Shown: positions 44,838 through 53,660, counted from the first letter of the stretch. The stretch is DNA of 64,000 bases from Oceanicaulis sp. MMSF_3324 (GCF_030733545.1 NZ_JASHIU010000014.1:1-64000), one strand, 5' to 3'. Notes: generated from the sequence alone by a model not told the origin. Program-made: numbers and translations.

Positions 44838-45334
44838 ACGCCTTTGAGGATATCGCGGATGAAGGCGCCCTTGGCGTCGCGATAGCGCTCCATCTCACGC
44901 CCCCGATAGGCGCGCTTGAGCGCGTTATACCGGGCAAGCAGGGCCTTGTCCGCCAGCAGCGCGTCCCGAAAATCGGTAAAGCGATCAAACTCGTCGCCGT
45001 TCACGACGAGCTTCACATCGACCTCCATGGCGTAGCCGGGGGCAAGATAGGCGACAAAGCCCTTGCGCCGGGCGGACCTAGGGTTGGGGGTGTGGGTGCG
45101 GTCGAGATAATCGCGCGCCGCCTCAAAATCCTCTTCGGGCACGCGCACGGCGATATCGAGATCGCCCTTGGTTTCGCACCCTTCGATGGCGGTTGCGCCC
45201 ACATGCAGCGCCTCGGCCGAGCGCGGCAGTTGCCGGGCGTGCTGACGCCGCCATGTCTCGAACGCCGCCAAGGCGCGTTGACGCGCATCCTCGGGGTCCG
45301 GGCTTAGCAGGAAGAGCGCGGAATCATCGCTCAT
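44834..45334 (-). CDS. GrpB-like nucleotidyltransferase-fold protein
   Basis: 166 residues from the ATG at 45334, which overlaps the hslO stop (ATGA). HVGATAIEGCETKGDLDIAV is the nucleotidyltransferase helix with the paired acidic residues DLD, and the KGFVAYLAPGYAMEVDVKLV strand follows; the C-terminal FRDALLADKALLARYNALK matches GrpB/UPF0157. Substrate unknown. Last gene of the permease-argD-hslO operon. Confidence 0.85.
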   Translation of the reverse strand: MSDDSALFLLSPDPEDARQRALAAFETWRRQHARQLPRSAEALHVGATAIEGCETKGDLDIAVRVPEEDFEAARDYLDRTHTPNPRSARRKGFVAYLAPGYAMEVDVKLVVNGDEFDRFTDFRDALLADKALLARYNALKRAYRGREMERYRDAKGAFIRDILKGV

Positions 45335-46317
45335 CAATCGTTCGCTTTTGCAAAGGCGTCGATCTCTTCTGCGGTGAAGCGCCATTCGCTCTTGCAGTAC
45401 TCGCAGGTCATCGCGATCGAGCCATCATCCTTGGCCATGTGCTCGCGATCATCCGCAGGGAAGCGCGCCAGGAGCTCGGCCAGTCGCGCCCGACCACAGG
45501 TGCAGTACCGTTCGACCTCGCGCTCGGCCTGGACCCGCACGCCATCCTCATGGAACAGGCGGTAGAGCACCCGTCCCGCCGTCAGCTCCGGATCGATCAG
45601 CTCGTCATCCTCGACCGTGTTGAACAAGGCGAGCGCGTGCTCGAAATCCTCGGCGTCGGACGGACGGCTGTCATCAGCCGCCAGCTTCTGGATCAACGCC
45701 CCGCCGCCGCGCCAGACGGTCTGCCCGCCTTCGAGCATTTGCTGGCCCACAGCCAGACGCAGCCGGGTCGGCACCTGTTCGGACTGGGCGAAATAATGCT
45801 CTGCGCTGGCGGCCAGGGTATCGCCCTCGATCGCCGTCACGCCCTGATAGCGCTCCATCCCCTCACCGGGATCGATCGTCATGACGAAATGGCCCTTGCC
45901 CAGAAGCTCCACAGGCTTGAGCGGGCCATCGGACTGGGCTTCAAGCGCCTGAACACGGTCGGGGTCATACTTGGCGTAGGCGCGCACGCCCTGCCCCGGC
46001 ACGAAATCGGCGACCACAAAGCCTACCGCGCCATCGCCTTCAATCGCCTGCCCCTGAGAGCCCGGACCACTGGCCTGAACGATCAGCCGTCCGTCAAATT
46101 TCAGGGAATCCCCGATCAGAATGGCCACAAGGGCGCATTCGCCGACCAGACGGGACACAGAAGCCGGGTAGTTGTGCGTGGACAGGATTTTGTCGATCGT
46201 TTCGCCCAGACGGACCAACCGTCCACGCACGCTTAAGCCTTCGAGCTGGAACGTAAGAACGATATTGTCGCCTGCGCCCAGTGCGTCAGGGCCAGGAGTG
46301 GAAGTCATATCAGTCAT
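45334..46317 (-). CDS. hslO: Redox-regulated chaperone Hsp33
   Basis: Cytosolic holdase activated by oxidation. 327 residues. N-terminal chaperone domain, and C-terminal zinc switch with CTC (RYCTCGRARL) and CEYC (MTCEYCKSEW), i.e. all four zinc-binding Cys. Follows argD by 26 bp. In many alphaproteobacteria argF lies between argD and hslO; here it does not. Confidence 0.94.
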   Translation of the reverse strand: MTDMTSTPGPDALGAGDNIVLTFQLEGLSVRGRLVRLGETIDKILSTHNYPASVSRLVGECALVAILIGDSLKFDGRLIVQASGPGSQGQAIEGDGAVGFVVADFVPGQGVRAYAKYDPDRVQALEAQSDGPLKPVELLGKGHFVMTIDPGEGMERYQGVTAIEGDTLAASAEHYFAQSEQVPTRLRLAVGQQMLEGGQTVWRGGGALIQKLAADDSRPSDAEDFEHALALFNTVEDDELIDPELTAGRVLYRLFHEDGVRVQAEREVERYCTCGRARLAELLARFPADDREHMAKDDGSIAMTCEYCKSEWRFTAEEIDAFAKAND

Positions 46318-46343
46318 ACGTTCCGTCTCGTTCCGCTTGTTGA

Positions 46344-47528
46344 TTACTCAGGCTGCAGCTCGCCAAGCGCCTTGTCGAGAGCGCTGACTGCTTCACGCAC
46401 ATGATCTTCAGTGATGATCAGCGGCGGGGCCATGCGCGCCACATTGTCCCCGGCCGCGCCCATCAGGAGATGGTGATCGCGCGCCTTGCCGACAAGCGTG
46501 CGGTTGACGAAGCCGTCCTTGAGCTTCAGCCCGATCAGCAGACCCCGGCCGCGCAGCTCCTCAACCTTGTCAGAATGCTCGTCCGCAACGCCTGACAGGG
46601 CCTGGCGCAGCGTGTTCGAGATATCATTGACGTGCTCCATGAAGCCGGGCTTGGTCAGCTCGTCATAGACGACATTGCCGACCGCCATGGCGAGCGGGTT
46701 GCCGCCGAAGGTCGAACCGTGCGTGCCCACGACCATGTGCTCGCCTGCGGCGTCCGTGGTCAGGCAGGCGCCCATGGGGAAGCCGCCGCCCACGCCCTTG
46801 GCCACGGCCATGATGTCGGGCTTGGCGGTTTCGGCCCATTCATGCGCCCAGACCTTGCCGGTCCGGCCGGCGCCGCACTGGACTTCATCATAGATCAGCA
46901 GAAGGCCGTGCTCGTCGCACAGCTCACGCAAGCCGCGCAGGCACACATCCGGAATGGCGCGCACGCCGCCTTCGCCCTGTACAGGCTCGACGATGATCGC
47001 GGCGGTCTCTTCGGTGATGGCCGCTTTCAGGGCGTCATGATCGCCAAACTCGACCTGATCGAACCCTTCCATCGCCGGACCGAAGCCCTCGAGGTATTTG
47101 GGATTGCCGCCGGCATTGATGCCGCCATAGGAGCGACCGTGGAAGGCGCCGGTGAAGGTGATGATGCGATACTTGTCCGGACGGCCATTGGCGAAATGGT
47201 AATGGCGGGCCGATTTCAGCGCGCATTCCACCGCTTCGGTGCCCGAATTGGTGAAGAACACCCGGTCCGCAAAGCTGTCGCGGCAATACTTCTGCGCCAG
47301 TTCGATCTGGCCCGGCACCCGGAACATGTTGGAGGTGTGCCAGAGCTTGTCCGCCTGCTCTTTCAGAGCCGCCACCGCCTTGGGATGGGCGTGGCCCAGC
47401 GCATTCACCGCAATGCCGGAGATGAAATCGAGATACTGCTCACCATTCTTCTCGATCAGGTAAGCGCCCTCACCGCGGACGAAATCGAGATCCGGCGGCG
47501 AATAGGTGTTCATCAACGGCTTGGGCAT
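46344..47528 (-). CDS. argD: Acetylornithine/succinyldiaminopimelate aminotransferase
   Basis: PLP enzyme of arginine (and possibly lysine) synthesis, 394 residues. FISGIAVNALGHAHPKAVAA, FFTNSGTEAVECALKSARHY, DEVQCGAGRTGKVWAHE and the PLP-binding Lys in DIMAVAKGVGGGFPMGA are intact. HGSTFGGNPLAMAVG closes the site. Second gene of a four-gene operon, 63 bp after the ABC permease. Confidence 0.94.
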   Translation of the reverse strand: MPKPLMNTYSPPDLDFVRGEGAYLIEKNGEQYLDFISGIAVNALGHAHPKAVAALKEQADKLWHTSNMFRVPGQIELAQKYCRDSFADRVFFTNSGTEAVECALKSARHYHFANGRPDKYRIITFTGAFHGRSYGGINAGGNPKYLEGFGPAMEGFDQVEFGDHDALKAAITEETAAIIVEPVQGEGGVRAIPDVCLRGLRELCDEHGLLLIYDEVQCGAGRTGKVWAHEWAETAKPDIMAVAKGVGGGFPMGACLTTDAAGEHMVVGTHGSTFGGNPLAMAVGNVVYDELTKPGFMEHVNDISNTLRQALSGVADEHSDKVEELRGRGLLIGLKLKDGFVNRTLVGKARDHHLLMGAAGDNVARMAPPLIITEDHVREAVSALDKALGELQPE

Positions 47529-47591
47529 GAGAGGCTCCCTGGGTGGAAAGGGGTGAACAATGAGAGGTGCGCTGATCTAGGACCAGACGCG

Positions 47592-48428
47592 TCAGCTCTT
47601 CAAGCGCCAGCCTGAGCGCAGAAGCAGATAGGACGCGACCAGCAGCGCGATATTGATGGCCAGCACCACGAGACCGCCGATCAGAAGCGGGCTGTCATGG
47701 GCGCCGATGAAGCCATAGCGGAAGCCGTCAATCATGAAGAAGACCGGGTTCACATGGCTGATCGTGTAAAACGGCTCGGGCAGGATCTCGACCGAGTAGA
47801 AGGTGCCGGACAGGAACGCCAGGGGCATGATGATGAAGTTGGTGATCACCGCGAGGTGATCAAACTTCTCCGCCCACAGACCCGCGATCAGACCGATCAT
47901 CGACATCATCGCCGCCGCCGAGAGCCCGAAATACAGCATCGCCCAGAGATGGCTGATCGACACGTCCACAAAGGGCGCAACGGCGAGCGCCGTAGCCGTC
48001 CCGACGATGACTCCGCGCGTCACCGCGCCGCCAATGAAGGCGGCGGCCAGCTCGCCCGGCGAGAGCGGCGGCATCAGGAAATCCACCGTATTGCCCTGCA
48101 CCTTCGCCACGATGAGTGAGGAAGAGGAATTCGCGAAGCTGTTGTTGAGCATGCCCAGCATGATCAGGCCGGGGGCGACAAAAGCAGTGAAGTCCACGCC
48201 CATCACCTCGCCCCGCCGCGATCCGATCGCGAGCGAAAAGACGATCATGTAAAGCAGAGTCGTCGCCACAGGGGCCAGTACGGTCTGGAAGCTGACCTTC
48301 AGGAACCGGCGCACTTCCTTCTTGTAGAGCGTCCACAAGCCGAGCCAGTTCACAGCGCCCAGCGGTCGCGGCTGCGGGGGTGTGGAAACAGCTGTGGATT
48401 GCGGCGCCGAGGCGGCTTGATCTGACAT
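47592..48428 (-). CDS. ABC-2 type transporter permease (YadH-like)
   Basis: 278 residues, Pro-rich N-terminus then six helices. LYKKEVRRFLKVSFQTVLAP, PGLIMLGMLNNSFANSSSSL, AKVQGNTVDFLMPPLSPGEL and FLSGTFYSVEILPEPFYTIS match the ABC-2 export permeases for drugs or polysaccharides. No ATPase gene is adjacent, so the partner must be encoded elsewhere. First gene of the operon with argD and hslO; divergent from gcrA. Confidence 0.88.
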   Translation of the reverse strand: MSDQAASAPQSTAVSTPPQPRPLGAVNWLGLWTLYKKEVRRFLKVSFQTVLAPVATTLLYMIVFSLAIGSRRGEVMGVDFTAFVAPGLIMLGMLNNSFANSSSSLIVAKVQGNTVDFLMPPLSPGELAAAFIGGAVTRGVIVGTATALAVAPFVDVSISHLWAMLYFGLSAAAMMSMIGLIAGLWAEKFDHLAVITNFIIMPLAFLSGTFYSVEILPEPFYTISHVNPVFFMIDGFRYGFIGAHDSPLLIGGLVVLAINIALLVASYLLLRSGWRLKS

Positions 48429-48507
48429 GAGCGACTCCCCTTAAGGCTCTGTACGCGCATCTAGCACGCCGGTCGCGGCCTGTTGAGGCCATGCAATGCG
48501 CAAGAAG

Positions 48508-48529
48508 TTATCCACGGGCGAATCGAGTC
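48508..48529. promoter_or_regulatory. DnaA box and tandem GANTC sites upstream of gcrA
   Basis: TTATCCACG (48508-48516), one base off the DnaA consensus, is followed by GAATC and GAGTC directly abutting (48520-48529). These lie about 130-150 bp before gcrA. In Caulobacter DnaA activates gcrA, and GANTC is the CcrM methylation site through which GcrA acts. Function here is inferred from that parallel. Confidence 0.6.
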
Positions 48530-48660
48530 GGCATCTTGTGCCTAGCGACGCAGGGGATACTGTATCTCGTGTTCACACCCCAGATGTAGGGCAAGGCAAT
48601 GACCCTATCACTAGGTGTAGAATATGTGGATGAGCTTAATTGGGCGAGGAGCGCACCGCC

Positions 48661-49218
48661 ATGGCGTGGACCGAAGACCGTGTGGAAACCCTGAAAAAGC
48701 TGTGGGCTGATGGCCTGAGCGCCAGTCAGATCGCCAAGCAGCTGGGCGGGGTCACCCGTAACGCCGTGATCGGCAAAGTGCACCGTCTGGGCCTGTCCGG
48801 CCGCGCGGCGCCCTCGCGCCCAGCGCGCCGTCCGGCCCCACGGCCGGCCCCGCGTCCCGCGGCCAAACCCGCCGTGGCGAAAGCGACTGCGCCGCAGGCT
48901 GCACCGGCCAAGCCCAAGCCTGTTGTCGCCGAAGCCAAGTCCGCGCCGCTGGCCGCTCCCAAGGATGCCGCGAAGCTCCCCAATGGCGAATACGCCACTG
49001 TGCTGACCCTGCGCGAAGGCATGTGCAAATGGCCGATCGGCGACCCGACCGACACTGAATTCCGCTTTTGCGGCCGCCATTCCGGCATTGGCAACGCCTA
49101 TTGCGAAGCCCATGCCCAGCTGGCCTACCAGCCTCAAGCCAAGCGCAAGCGCAAGCCCGGCGATGACGCCAAGGCCGTGCTCGACAGCCTGCAGGCGGCG
49201 CGCCGCGTGAACTTCTAG
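48661..49218 (+). CDS. gcrA: Cell-cycle regulator GcrA
   Basis: Sigma70-binding transcription factor acting at CcrM-methylated GANTC promoters. 185 residues from the ATG at 48661. N-terminal helix-turn-helix is diagnostic: WTEDRVETLKKLWADGLSAS then QIAKQLGGVTRNAVIGKVHR and LGLSGR. A Pro/Ala/Lys-rich linker (about 50-105) leads to the C-terminal sigma-binding module CKWPIGDPTDTEFRFCGRHS with Cys and His ligands. Single gene with a strong terminator. Confidence 0.96.
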   Translation: MAWTEDRVETLKKLWADGLSASQIAKQLGGVTRNAVIGKVHRLGLSGRAAPSRPARRPAPRPAPRPAAKPAVAKATAPQAAPAKPKPVVAEAKSAPLAAPKDAAKLPNGEYATVLTLREGMCKWPIGDPTDTEFRFCGRHSGIGNAYCEAHAQLAYQPQAKRKRKPGDDAKAVLDSLQAARRVNF

Positions 49219-49240
49219 TCTGACCTCACATCAGACTCAC

Positions 49241-49270
49241 AAAAGCCCCGGTCATTGGCCGGGGCTTTTT
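49241..49270. terminator. Bidirectional terminator between gcrA and the GNAT gene
   Basis: AAAAGCCCCGG-7 nt-CCGGGGCTTTT followed by T. The GNAT stop codon (49252-49254) lies inside the loop region, so this terminator overlaps the end of that gene. Confidence 0.88.
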
Positions 49271-49758
49271 CGTGGCGCGAGCGAAAGCTCGTATCTCAGA
49301 AAGCGCTGACCGGCATGATCATCCTCTCCGGCATACACTGCGCCATAGCGCGTCAGGGCTGAAAGGGAGCGGCGTGACGGCGCCAGAAGAAAGCTGATCA
49401 CCTCGATCCGCTCATCATGGCGGGCGAACTCCAGCGCCTTGAGAAAAACGGATCGCCCCAGGCCGAACGCCTCCGGGGTCAAAACCAGGCCAAAATCCCA
49501 GGTTTCGCCGTCCTTTTCGAACCCGCCCCAGCCCACATAGCGCTCCCCTGAATAGATCGCCCAATGGCCCAAACCGTCCTTGATCCAGCGTTGACGCTTG
49601 GCAGCCTGAAAGGCCTGAGCGTCCTGTATGGTCCAAGGATGCGTCAGCAGCGGCAGGTGGGCGGCCACGCGCGGATCATTCATGTGCGTCACGAGCTGCT
49701 CGGGCGGGACAGCGCCCAGATCATCAAAGCGGAGGGATGAGGAGACTTGGTCAATCAT
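49252..49758 (-). CDS. GNAT-family acetyltransferase
   Basis: 168 residues from the ATG at 49758. Resembles RimJ/RimL-type acetyltransferases: HMNDPRVAAHLPLLTHPWTI, WAIYSGERYVGWGGFEKDGE, DFGLVLTPEAFGLGRSVFLK with a degenerate acetyl-CoA loop (EAFGLGR), and a final strand. Its last codons run into the gcrA terminator. Substrate unknown. Confidence 0.85.
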   Translation of the reverse strand: MIDQVSSSLRFDDLGAVPPEQLVTHMNDPRVAAHLPLLTHPWTIQDAQAFQAAKRQRWIKDGLGHWAIYSGERYVGWGGFEKDGETWDFGLVLTPEAFGLGRSVFLKALEFARHDERIEVISFLLAPSRRSLSALTRYGAVYAGEDDHAGQRFLRYELSLAPRKSPGQ

Positions 49759-49910
49759 GGCCCTGAAATATAGCGCCAAAGCGCGAAGGCCCAATCAATA
49801 GCCGGTCACGATCCAGCCAGACATGGCCTGTCGCGCTTGACCCATTGACCGCTGGAGAGTGAGATCATTCTCGCTCGCGCTTTATTCCGCCTGGCTCCGG
49901 AGCGATTGAC

Positions 49911-50192
49911 TTGATCTGGCTCAGCCTACTTCCCGCCCTCCTGGATCTGGCGTTTACAGTCCACAATATCCTGAGATGGGGCATCGAGGCAGAGGACAAC
50001 CCATTATGGAAATGGGTGCACCGGCACGGTGGATTAACAGGGATCGTGCTGGCCTTTCTGGCCCTCGTCACGGCATTGGCGGCAGTCGCCTATGCATATG
50101 ACCTGCTCCCCGTGCTCGCCCTGATCTACATGCCGCCTCTGATCGCCCATATTGTGATCATACCGCACAATATCCGTGCGGAACGTCGTTAG
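49911..50192 (+). CDS. Small membrane protein, hypothetical
   Basis: 93 residues from a TTG at 49911, with a GGAG about 10 nt upstream. Hydrophobic helices at about 2-20, 40-62 and 65-85 with a charged loop (RWGIEAEDNPLWKWVHRHGG). No family recognised. Start and expression uncertain; convergent with nrdB. Confidence 0.5.
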   Translation: MIWLSLLPALLDLAFTVHNILRWGIEAEDNPLWKWVHRHGGLTGIVLAFLALVTALAAVAYAYDLLPVLALIYMPPLIAHIVIIPHNIRAERR

Positions 50193-50211
50193 CAGAAACG
50201 CGCTTGATCCC

Positions 50212-50246
50212 ATGAAAAACCCCGACGAGCAGAACTCGCCGGGGTT
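50212..50246 (-). terminator. Intrinsic terminator of nrdB
   Basis: AACCCCG and CGAG pair with CTCG and CGGGGTT around AGAA, with one mismatch. TTTTT follows on the minus strand. Confidence 0.8.
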
Positions 50247-50272
50247 GTCAGAACCAGAGATAAGGGCCCGCC

Positions 50273-51319
50273 TTATTCCGCCGGCGTTGCGCCGGCATTC
50301 ACCGCGCGCTTCATCATCATGTTGTCGAAGTTCGACCAGACGCCGGCATCGCCATGCCAGTCGCCCTGGGTGGCGCCCTTGGAATATTCCGTGGCCCGCG
50401 CTTCGAAGAAGTTTGCGTGCTCGACCCCGTTCAGGATCTCGGTCAGCCACGGAATTGGGTGCTCTTCCACGCCATAGATTGTGGGCAGCTTGAGCTGCTT
50501 CATGCGCCAGTCGGCGATGTAGCGAATGTAGTTCTTGATGTCTTCAGGCGTCATGCCTTCGACTTCGCCGGCCTCGAACGCGAGCTCGATGAACTTGTCC
50601 TCAAGCTTGACCACTGTCTGGCAGCAATCGGCGATGTCGTCCTTCACGCTCTTGGTCAGCGCACCGGTTTCATCGGCGAAGGTGTGGAACAGCTTCATCA
50701 TCCCTTCGCAATGCAGCGACTCATCGCGCACCGACCAGGACACGATCTGGCCCATGCCCTTCATCTTGTTGAAGCGCGGGAAATTCATCAGCATCGCGAA
50801 GCTGGCGAACAGCTGAAGGCCTTCGGTGAAGCCGCCGAACACCGCCATCGAAGTCAGGATGTCTTTTTCGGTCTCACAGCCGAACTTGCCCAGATAGTCG
50901 TGCTTGGCCGCCATCTCCTCGTACTCCATGAAGGCGGAGAACTCGGTGTCGGGCATGCCAATGGTTTCCAGCAACAGCGCATAGGCTGCGATGTGGATCG
51001 TCTCCATGTTGGAGAAGGCGGCGAGCATCATGCGCACTTCAACCGGTTTGAAGAGCGGCATGTAGTTTTCCATGTAGTTCGCGCCGACTTCCACATCCGA
51101 CTGGGTGAAGAAGCGGAAGATCTGTGTCAGCAGATTGCGCTCCTTGTCGGTCAGCTTGGTCGCCCAGTCCTTGCAGTCCTCGCCCAGCGGCACCTCTTCA
51201 GGCAGCCAGTGCACCTGGGACTGCACCTTCCAGAAGTCATACGCCCACGGATAGCGGAACGGCTTGTAGGTCAGGCTGGGAGTCAAAAGGCCCGGGCGGT
51301 CTGAAGCGACGGTAAGCAT
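50273..51319 (-). CDS. nrdB: Ribonucleotide reductase class Ia small subunit
   Basis: Supplies the tyrosyl radical for dNTP synthesis. 348 residues from the ATG at 51319. Iron ligands and radical Tyr are visible: FFTQSDVEVGAN (Asp), NMETIHIAAYALLLE (Glu, His and the Tyr four residues on), FTEGLQLFA (Glu) and SVRDESLHCEGM (Glu, His). The presence of the Tyr supports class Ia. No ATP-cone domain. The upstream region has two NrdR boxes and a DnaA box. Confidence 0.95.
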   Translation of the reverse strand: MLTVASDRPGLLTPSLTYKPFRYPWAYDFWKVQSQVHWLPEEVPLGEDCKDWATKLTDKERNLLTQIFRFFTQSDVEVGANYMENYMPLFKPVEVRMMLAAFSNMETIHIAAYALLLETIGMPDTEFSAFMEYEEMAAKHDYLGKFGCETEKDILTSMAVFGGFTEGLQLFASFAMLMNFPRFNKMKGMGQIVSWSVRDESLHCEGMMKLFHTFADETGALTKSVKDDIADCCQTVVKLEDKFIELAFEAGEVEGMTPEDIKNYIRYIADWRMKQLKLPTIYGVEEHPIPWLTEILNGVEHANFFEARATEYSKGATQGDWHGDAGVWSNFDNMMMKRAVNAGATPAE

Positions 51320-51372
51320 GGCGTTTCTTTCTCGGCTCTGCGCGTTCGGTATGAGGGGCAGGAACGTTTTCA

Positions 51373-51419
51373 GCACGACAGATAGCGCTTCAGCCCCTCA
51401 GGTCCACTACATATTGTGT
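51373..51419. promoter_or_regulatory. Pair of NrdR boxes before nrdB
   Basis: CCACTACATATTGTGT (51404-51419) matches the NrdR consensus acaCwAtATaTwGtgt at nearly all positions. GCACGACAGATAGCGC (51373-51388) is a weaker copy, exactly 31 bp (three helical turns) away. Paired boxes with this period are the norm for the NrdR repressor. Confidence 0.72.
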
Positions 51420-51425
51420 CGCAAT

Positions 51426-51491
51426 GAGTCTGGTTTCCAGTGTATTAATCCGGTTATCCACGTTGGAAGAAACTTGACCCGGACGCGACTC
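51426..51491. promoter_or_regulatory. DnaA box and GANTC sites upstream of nrdB
   Basis: TTATCCACG at 51454-51462 is the same 9-mer as upstream of gcrA. GAGTC (51426-51430) and GACTC (51487-51491) flank it. This suggests coupling of dNTP supply to replication initiation and DNA methylation state. Confidence 0.5.
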
Positions 51492-51505
51492 AAACCGGCC
51501 ATCGG

Positions 51506-52519
51506 CTAAAAGGCGCGCGATAGCGAAATCGCGCCAAAGCGTTGCGGCCCGCTCTGGCTCGCATACTGCTCGCTTCGGACCACATAGGTAAAGGCCAGCC
51601 GGAAGGAATTGATGTGCAGCGCCGCGCCGGCCTGCAGGTCGCCGACCCAGACATTGCGATCCACCGAGCGCGAGTCACGATAGGTGTTGCCGTCCAGGAA
51701 AACGTCGCGCGCCACGGCATAACCGCCCACGCCGGCGAACACGTAGGCCGCAATATGTTGTGTGGGCGTGTAGAGGCTGGAGGGCGCGAGCGCCGGCCGC
51801 AAACGCGGCGGGGAAAACGCATCCTGCAAATCCGTACCGAAGCGAACCGTCGCCCCGGCGGACACATCTGTGCGCAGCGTGCCCAGCGTCAATCCGGCAT
51901 GTCCCATGATATCGGCGGCGTAATGGCCGAATCGCCATTGATGCAGACGCTCGGTGCGCTGGCCTGAAATCGCGAACACCAGCTCGTCATGAAGCTGGGT
52001 GTCCCAGCCCTGCGGCTCCTTGCCGTCTATCAGCTGGTGCCAGCTGGACTGAACGAACTCGCCCTGGGCGCTCGGACCGATCATGCCCACATCGATGAGA
52101 ATGGTGTGCTCGCTATTGGGAGTCCGGGCGGATGCAAACCAGTTCACGTTCAGATGCGCCGCATAGGGATGGTCATCGAGCGGCGGCGATTCAAGCGAGA
52201 TATCGCTCGCCGTATAAAGCGTATGGGCAAGCGCGAAGCCCTGACGCACGCGCGCGCCCTTGAGATTGACGAAGGGTTGCGTCCGCGCCGCCTGGGTCAG
52301 CCAGCGGCTGACCTCGTCCTCGGGCGCCACCCATTCCAGCCGCACCCCGTTGGTGTAATGCCGGTCCGTCCCGCCAAACAGGTCGTTCTCGACCACAAGA
52401 GTCAGAACGCCGCCGTCTTCAGGCGGCGCATTGCGGGGATGGTCGCGCGCTTCAGCATGGGTCGCGATCACACATAACAATGCCGCCGCCCCGAAGAGCG
52501 CGGAGGTCAGCTTTATCAT
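51506..52519 (-). CDS. LpxR-family outer-membrane lipid A deacylase
   Basis: About 337 residues, signal peptide MIKLTSALFGAAALLCVIAT (ending HAEA). The family hallmark VVENDLFGGTDRHYTNGVRL holds the Asn-Asp and Thr/Asn active-site region. The beta-barrel pattern continues to the C-terminal aromatic end FGAISLSRAF. LpxR enzymes remove the 3'-acyloxyacyl chain of lipid A. Position between nrdB and nrdA is unexpected. Confidence 0.85.
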   Translation of the reverse strand: MIKLTSALFGAAALLCVIATHAEARDHPRNAPPEDGGVLTLVVENDLFGGTDRHYTNGVRLEWVAPEDEVSRWLTQAARTQPFVNLKGARVRQGFALAHTLYTASDISLESPPLDDHPYAAHLNVNWFASARTPNSEHTILIDVGMIGPSAQGEFVQSSWHQLIDGKEPQGWDTQLHDELVFAISGQRTERLHQWRFGHYAADIMGHAGLTLGTLRTDVSAGATVRFGTDLQDAFSPPRLRPALAPSSLYTPTQHIAAYVFAGVGGYAVARDVFLDGNTYRDSRSVDRNVWVGDLQAGAALHINSFRLAFTYVVRSEQYASQSGPQRFGAISLSRAF

Positions 52520-52564
52520 GACGTGCAATCCTTCCGCCGCGTTCAGGTCCGACGCTCTGAAGCC

Positions 52565-53524
52565 CTATCGACGCAGTGTCAGTGAGAACGCTGCGAACCC
52601 TTCTGATGTTTCCCAGGATTCCGTGGGAAGCGCATAGCGGGTTTCACGCTGAATATAGGCAAAGGAGATGTCTGCGCCGCCAAAACGAGCAGCAATGCCG
52701 GCCTGCGCATCACCGACGGTGGCATAGGGCCCCATGGCCAGCGCATTGCGCATGTTGAAACCGGCGCCGGGATCATACATCAGCGCCTGTTGATCAGCCC
52801 CTGCAAAGAACCACCAGGCCGGACGATCCTCGCCAAATCCTTCATCCAGATACTGACCCAGACGCACAGTGGCGCCCGCTTCCGCTGCGGGGCCGTTCTG
52901 ACCAATGGACACACCTGCACGCGGCGCCACACCGACATCCAGACCGTCCAGACCGCCGCGCGAGTCAAAAGCATTCTCATAGCGCAGTGTCATGCGGCGA
53001 TTGGCTCGTCCGGAAGGGTCAAGCTCGCTACCGGCGATATCGGCATAGGAATCGGACAGGACCGAAAGCGCGGCATCCGGAGCTCGCCCGTCGAACAGGG
53101 AGACCGATATCCGGCCGCCAGAGGGCATTTCCACAAGCGTGGTCCCAGCCTGGTAAAACGCTGAAAAACCCTCCATGGCCGCGCTGTCGGAACGAACACT
53201 GAGCGCCACCCCGGCGAGACGCGCCGCGTCCGGTCGCGCGGATGCCGAATCAGATCCGATAAATTCGCTGTAACCTGGCGAGCGCCCCAGGGTCGGACGG
53301 CTCTGATAGTCGCTGGACGACCGAACGGCGGCGCCGGGCGCAAACTCGGCCTGAAGGGGGCCGAGAATCATGGCGCGCGTTTCTTGAGATGCCTGCCCCT
53401 GCTGTGCAAAAGCGCGCTCAGACGGACCGCTGAACACACTCAGGCTTGCTGCAGCAAGCAGCGCAGCAAGAGCGGGTGCGCTCCGGCCGGCTGGTCCTGC
53501 TGTACACTCCTGTTGCGTGATCAT
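52565..53524 (-). CDS. Outer-membrane protein related to LpxR
   Basis: 319 residues from the ATG at 53524 with a long signal-like leader (APALAALLAAASLSVFSG, cut near AFA). The C-terminal half resembles that of the next gene: YATVGDAQAGIAARFGGADI and SFAYIQRETRYA, ending FAAFSLTLRR. The catalytic ENDLF segment is missing from the N-terminal half, so it is a divergent, probably non-deacylating relative. Separated by 45 bp from the LpxR gene, likely one operon. Confidence 0.7.
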   Translation of the reverse strand: MITQQECTAGPAGRSAPALAALLAAASLSVFSGPSERAFAQQGQASQETRAMILGPLQAEFAPGAAVRSSSDYQSRPTLGRSPGYSEFIGSDSASARPDAARLAGVALSVRSDSAAMEGFSAFYQAGTTLVEMPSGGRISVSLFDGRAPDAALSVLSDSYADIAGSELDPSGRANRRMTLRYENAFDSRGGLDGLDVGVAPRAGVSIGQNGPAAEAGATVRLGQYLDEGFGEDRPAWWFFAGADQQALMYDPGAGFNMRNALAMGPYATVGDAQAGIAARFGGADISFAYIQRETRYALPTESWETSEGFAAFSLTLRR

Positions 53525-53660
53525 ACCGGTCCCCATCGGTTTCAACTTAGCGTGATCAAATCATACCATGAACAATGGCCATTCTTTGATCAAGGAGGCT
53601 TCTTTATAGTTAACGGTTCATAAAAATAGTTAGCCCTGTAAATTCATACGCTTAAATACA

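Noticed and set aside
53570-53660. TTAA-N7-TAAA near 53604 as a second CtrA site
   Set aside because: Only seven of eight consensus bases match, and it lies downstream of nrdA rather than at a clear promoter.
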